Positions 31,582 to 34,286 of a stretch of 34,286 nucleotides of DNA are shown here, one piece after another. Source of the stretch: Leyella stercorea DSM 18206. Its GTDB lineage: Bacteria; Bacteroidota; Bacteroidia; Bacteroidales; Bacteroidaceae. The stretch spans positions 45,219 to 79,504 of the forward strand of contig NZ_JH379441.1 in assembly GCF_000235885.1 (NCBI RefSeq), written 5' to 3'. A model generated the notes under the pieces. The model saw only the letters and a list, made by a program, of their open reading frames with translations, was not told the DNA's origin and searched no databases. A program made the translations under genes and the position numbers. Position 1 is the stretch's first letter. Every line of letters starts with the position of its first letter.

Positions 31582-32484
31582 TCAATGGTGCCATAGAGGT
31601 TCGTTCTCCCAACCTACTGTGAAACCAAGAGCTTTTTGGTCTATTTCGGGAAAAGCCTCAAAAAGGCGGTTTATCTTGTCTGACATATCATTGTTTGGAG
31701 AAATAATATTGAGAAAATACTTGATGATGCATATGTTGTAATAGATTCTCCGCTTGTCAGCATCAATCGTAATCCATGGCATGGTCATGCCTTTCATATC
31801 GTTTGGGATGATTTTGTTGACTTTATTCCAGACACGGGCATGATGGCAACATGCATTGCGAGTAAGTGTAAGTACTGACAGCCACGACTCCAACACGGGA
31901 GCGTGAAGACCGAAACGTTTTGCAATCTGTTTTTTGAGAGTCTTGTCTTTCAGATTTCTATAGTACATGTTCACACTACCCATTGGGAGAAGTTCGCCAA
32001 GAATCCATGCAGGCGGAAACGGCTCCGTATAAGTTCTTTTGAAATGTTCTATAAAATCCTCTGTTGATCGCTCATATTCCTTTGACAACATTGCCATGCT
32101 ATTATTGAAAATGGTTTGATCACGAAAATACGAGGAGTTGGTAAGCCAATAAATGTCGCCAGTTCGTTCTGCTGCCATATTCATCACAGCTTCTCTTATT
32201 GCAATTTCAATCTTCTCAATCTCATTGAAGAGGAGCATTCGCAACTTCTTGTCAAAACGATAAAGCATCATTACTTTGGCAAATGAAGCACCGGTCTTAT
32301 ACTGATGTAGAGATTTTGGGGTTTTCAACAAGGGGTGCATATATGCAGACAATCGATAATAGCCAATGCTCTCCAAATAAAGTTGAGCCTTTTGTCTATC
32401 ATTGATTGTCAATCCGCGATGTTCTAATATGGTTACAAGTTCTTGTGAAGTCTTGTATTCTTTCCCAAAATTTCTTTTTGCCAT
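31582..32484 (-). CDS. Abi_2/AbiF-type HEPN protein, putative RNase toxin
   Basis: A 300-residue, mostly helical protein of the AbiD/AbiF (Abi_2) group. The N-terminus ([25 protein letters not shown]) and [24 protein letters not shown] (about 76-99) are typical, and RNACCHH (209-215) gives the HEPN R-x4-H ribonuclease motif (Arg209, His214 or His215). Relatives abort phage infection. Published work on AbiF describes a toxin paired with a small RNA antitoxin and proposes it as an ancestor of Cas13. GC is clearly lower than in mutS and the PAP2 gene on either side, suggesting gain by transfer. A promoter and short hairpin transcript lie directly upstream. Confidence 0.87.
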   Translation of the reverse strand: MAKRNFGKEYKTSQELVTILEHRGLTINDRQKAQLYLESIGYYRLSAYMHPLLKTPKSLHQYKTGASFAKVMMLYRFDKKLRMLLFNEIEKIEIAIREAVMNMAAERTGDIYWLTNSSYFRDQTIFNNSMAMLSKEYERSTEDFIEHFKRTYTEPFPPAWILGELLPMGSVNMYYRNLKDKTLKKQIAKRFGLHAPVLESWLSVLTLTRNACCHHARVWNKVNKIIPNDMKGMTMPWITIDADKRRIYYNICIIKYFLNIISPNNDMSDKINRLFEAFPEIDQKALGFTVGWENEPLWHH

Positions 32485-32495
32485 AGTCTATAAAC

Positions 32496-32543
32496 AAAAA
32501 GCCCAGCCTATTTAAGCATTGTAAAGAGGCTCGGCTGGAACTA
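32496..32543 (-). ncRNA. Candidate short RNA / attenuator upstream of the Abi gene
   Basis: On the minus strand, a transcript from the promoter at 32550-32580 would start near 32543. After about 6 nt it folds into a hairpin in one of two exclusive ways. Either CCAGCC pairs with GGCTGG (plus-strand 32533-32538 and 32503-32508), or AGCC-g-AGCCT pairs with AGGCT-g-GGCT (plus-strand 32527-32536 and 32500-32509). Five T follow (32496-32500), as in an intrinsic terminator. The Abi start codon is 12 nt further on. It could be an antitoxin RNA, an attenuator or both. Confidence 0.5.
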
Positions 32544-32549
32544 ACGTTG

Positions 32550-32580
32550 CAAAGATACTAATAATCTTTGAGAATGCAAA
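32550..32580 (-). promoter_or_regulatory. Promoter upstream of the Abi gene
   Basis: On the minus strand TTTG (plus-strand 32577-32580), a 19 nt spacer and TATCTTTG (plus-strand 32550-32557) match the Bacteroidetes promoter exactly. Confidence 0.75.
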
Positions 32581-32638
32581 TTTTTTTACTGGAAGTTTGT
32601 GTGTAAGTGAATGTGTTTAATACATTTAATAATGTAAC

Positions 32639-33493
32639 CTAAAAAACGAGAGCCATGCTCACGCCTGCCTCCTTGCCGTTGTAATACGGAGCACCGAAAG
32701 CCACCGCCTTCTTCACGCCACGCTTGTGTTCCTTAAACAGCTTCGGGTAGAGCCAGTAGGCGAACTTCGTAGAGAGCATTCCGACAGCCGCACCAGCCAC
32801 GACATCGCTCACCCAGTGGCGGTTGTTATGCACACGCAGATAAGCCACTCCGGCAGCGAGCGCATAGCCCGTGTAGCCTATCCACGGCTTCGAAGCACGA
32901 TACTCCTGCCACAGAAACTCAGCACACATGAACGATATGGCGGTGTGTCCGGACGGGAACGCATCCTTGCCATTACCATCGGGGCGCGACTCCTTGAACG
33001 CCATCTTCGCACCTTTCGTCACTGCCACCATCGTAACAGCCGACATGCCGAGGATAATGGTGCGGTCAAGAAAACTGTGCTGCGCCTTCACACCACAGAG
33101 GTCTAAAGCGTAAACCGCTGCTGCGGGTACGTATGGCATATAGTTATCTGCCCACACCTTCTTCTCGCCGTGTCGCGAGAGATTCTTCTGTGCCCAGTGG
33201 CGAAACTGCTTGCCCCACGCCGTCTTTACACATAACGCTCCGCCCACGACTGCCACGCTGGGCACTATCCACTCCGCCGGGCGCACTCGGTGCGTAGGGT
33301 CTTTGTACTCGGCGACCGAGAACATAGTGTCGGCATCGCAACCTGAGACCACAGCATTGGTGTCTGGCGGTAAAATCAGAGCCGAATCGCACTCTATAAC
33401 GGTGTCCTGCGCACGGGAAACGGTCGACACGAAGAGCACAAAGCAAAAGAGTATTGTCTCAAACAATCGTAAAAAGGTAGTGTTGTATGTCAT
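32639..33493 (-). CDS. PAP2 family phosphatase
   Basis: A 284-residue protein with an N-terminal signal or anchor helix (about 8-28), a soluble stretch (30-70) and a PAP2 membrane domain. All three phosphatase motifs are present: K167-ESRP (171), FPSGHT with Ser181 and His183, and R220-VHNNRHWVSD with His226 and Asp230. Members dephosphorylate phosphatidic acid, undecaprenyl pyrophosphate or lipid A on the periplasmic side; Bacteroidetes lipid A 4'-phosphatase belongs here, but the substrate cannot be read from the motifs. The end (AFGAPYYNGKEAG then ALVF) looks like a final beta strand with terminal Phe, unusual for this family. Confidence 0.87.
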   Translation of the reverse strand: MTYNTTFLRLFETILFCFVLFVSTVSRAQDTVIECDSALILPPDTNAVVSGCDADTMFSVAEYKDPTHRVRPAEWIVPSVAVVGGALCVKTAWGKQFRHWAQKNLSRHGEKKVWADNYMPYVPAAAVYALDLCGVKAQHSFLDRTIILGMSAVTMVAVTKGAKMAFKESRPDGNGKDAFPSGHTAISFMCAEFLWQEYRASKPWIGYTGYALAAGVAYLRVHNNRHWVSDVVAGAAVGMLSTKFAYWLYPKLFKEHKRGVKKAVAFGAPYYNGKEAGVSMALVF

Positions 33494-33534
33494 CAGTTAT
33501 TGTGAAAATTACACATTATTATATATATAAGTTG

Positions 33535-33542
33535 CAAAGGTA
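33535..33542 (-). promoter_or_regulatory. Promoter -7 box of the PAP2 gene
   Basis: The minus strand reads TACCTTTG, matching TAnnTTTG, 41 nt upstream of the PAP2 start. No -33 element is clear. Confidence 0.5.
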
Positions 33543-33596
33543 CTGAAAAATAGCTTAAAAGTGGGAGAGATTTGTATTTATTTGGATTTTTCTGCG

Positions 33597-33604
33597 TACT
33601 TTTG
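33597..33604 (+). promoter_or_regulatory. Promoter -7 box of the DUF4294 gene
   Basis: TACTTTTG matches TAnnTTTG and ends 6 nt before the ATG at 33611, giving a nearly leaderless transcript. TTTG at 33571-33574 is 22 nt upstream, slightly far for a -33 element. Confidence 0.5.
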
Positions 33605-33610
33605 TCAGAC

Positions 33611-34252
33611 ATGAAACAGAGATTATCAATACTCATCATAGCCATCTTCTGCCATCTCGCACTGATGGCGCAGGCAGGCTTAGACGTTGCTGGCGAGACT
33701 GATGGCAGTGACGCTGCCAATCAGCCTGCCTTCGTACCTATGGTGAAGGTGGGTAAGGCACTGTATGAGGGCGACAGCATACAATACGTGGAGCTGAACC
33801 CGCTGGCTATTTATCCGCAACTGGTGTTCAAGGACGAGAAGCAGCGGCAAGCCTACAACCGATTGGTGGCGAACGTGAAGAAGGTGCTGCCGATAGCTAA
33901 GGAGGTGAACAACATCATCATCGAGACGTACGACTTCCTACAGACGCTGCCCAACAAGAAGGCGAAGGAGGAGCATCTGAAGCGAGTGGAGCGCGGAATA
34001 CGTGCGGAATACACACCGCGAATGAAGAAACTGACATACTCGCAAGGCAAACTGCTCATAAAGCTCGTGTACAGAGAGTGCGACTCATCGTCGTATCAGC
34101 TCGTACAGGCGTTCCTCGGACCGATACGTGCAGGATTCTATCAGGCGTTCGCCGCACTATTCGGTGCGTCGCTGATGAAGAAGTACGACCCTGACGGTGC
34201 CGACCGATACACGGAGCGAATAGTAAGACAAGTGGAAGCAGGACAAATCTGA
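33611..34252 (+). CDS. DUF4294 family exported protein
   Basis: A 213-residue protein with a signal peptide (ending LMAQ, about residue 20), an Asp/Gly-rich linker, then a helical domain with the conserved-looking segments DEKQRQAYNRLVANVKKVLP, RGIRAEYTPRMKKLTYSQGK and KLVYRE. This pattern fits the DUF4294 family of Bacteroidetes, whose role is unknown. The frame opens at 33572, but that would place the -7 box inside the gene, and the signal peptide begins at MKQRLSI, so 33611 is used. It is divergent from the PAP2 gene. Confidence 0.8.
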   Translation: MKQRLSILIIAIFCHLALMAQAGLDVAGETDGSDAANQPAFVPMVKVGKALYEGDSIQYVELNPLAIYPQLVFKDEKQRQAYNRLVANVKKVLPIAKEVNNIIIETYDFLQTLPNKKAKEEHLKRVERGIRAEYTPRMKKLTYSQGKLLIKLVYRECDSSSYQLVQAFLGPIRAGFYQAFAALFGASLMKKYDPDGADRYTERIVRQVEAGQI

Positions 34253-34254
34253 GT

Positions 34255-34286
34255 AATTATTAATTTTTAATTATTAATTATTAATT
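34255..34286. repeat. AT-only short repeats at the window end
   Basis: Several overlapping copies of TAATTATTAAT fill the end of the window just after the DUF4294 stop codon. The sequence is cut by the window edge. Confidence 0.6.

Noticed and set aside
31582-32484. The Abi gene as part of a prophage or integrative element
   Set aside because: No integrase, attachment repeats or phage genes are seen; the neighbours are chromosomal.

Overview
The window looks like chromosomal DNA from a Bacteroidales bacterium, most likely Prevotella or a close relative (inference). The reasons are: repeated Bacteroidetes-type promoters (a -7 box TAnnTTTG, often with TTTG or TTG about 19-20 nt upstream); little Shine-Dalgarno signal; Bacteroidetes families (Omp28-like proteins, DUF4294- and DUF6029-like proteins, a GH84 hexosaminidase, a membrane-bound AraC regulator); and Prevotella-style C-terminal tails ending in a K-rich beta strand. 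There is no rRNA, CRISPR array, insertion sequence or prophage. Most genes are core or conserved accessory genes.

Layout. Positions 1-5663 are mainly minus strand: dsbD behind a tRNA-Arg(CCT), a UPF1-like SF1 helicase, a MaoC/NodN-like hydratase and nucleoside diphosphate kinase. A roughly 500 bp gap (5664-6168) holds a promoter, a rod-shaped candidate RNA and a terminator. From 6169 the plus strand carries a secreted PI-PLC-like protein, a polysaccharide flippase, uracil phosphoribosyltransferase, a four-cysteine lipoprotein, the fatty-acid/RNA cluster acpP-fabF-rnc, and a large GH84 enzyme. At 16754-22575 lies a cluster of exported proteins: a TlpA-type thioredoxin, a beta-barrel, an Omp28 lipoprotein, a small secreted protein and a large Omp28-like protein. 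Three of them carry a CxxC redox motif. Next come an AspT-type transporter, RNase HI, a membrane AraC regulator, a lipoprotein, a small membrane protein, a YiiX-like papain-fold protein and a hemolysin III family protein. On the minus strand are mutS, an Abi_2/AbiF-type HEPN gene and a PAP2 phosphatase. A plus-strand DUF4294 protein ends the window.

The most interesting structure is largely non-coding. (1) A 108 bp element, with the same 9 bp/5 nt hairpin at each end in inverted orientation, occurs twice at exactly the same length (4365-4472 and 22727-22834), and its right end occurs at 1-29. One copy lies in the predicted 5' leader of the transporter. (2) The AbiF-like gene has a good promoter upstream followed by a very short transcript with a terminator hairpin, which suggests an RNA antitoxin or attenuator. 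(3) A candidate structured RNA of about 170 nt lies at 5856-6027. (4) A nested hairpin with a T-run sits between acpP and fabF. (5) 17 bp direct repeats at 20 bp spacing separate the membrane AraC gene from the next lipoprotein gene. (6) Several tandem repeats occur, including an 18 bp repeat dense in CTAG that encodes a Ser/Asp/Asn tail on RNase III.

Functional links. DsbD can carry reducing power across the inner membrane and could feed the exported CxxC proteins, although it lies 15 kb from them. acpP-fabF-rnc is a recognised fatty-acid/RNA-processing arrangement. All assignments come from reading sequence motifs by eye; no database search was run.
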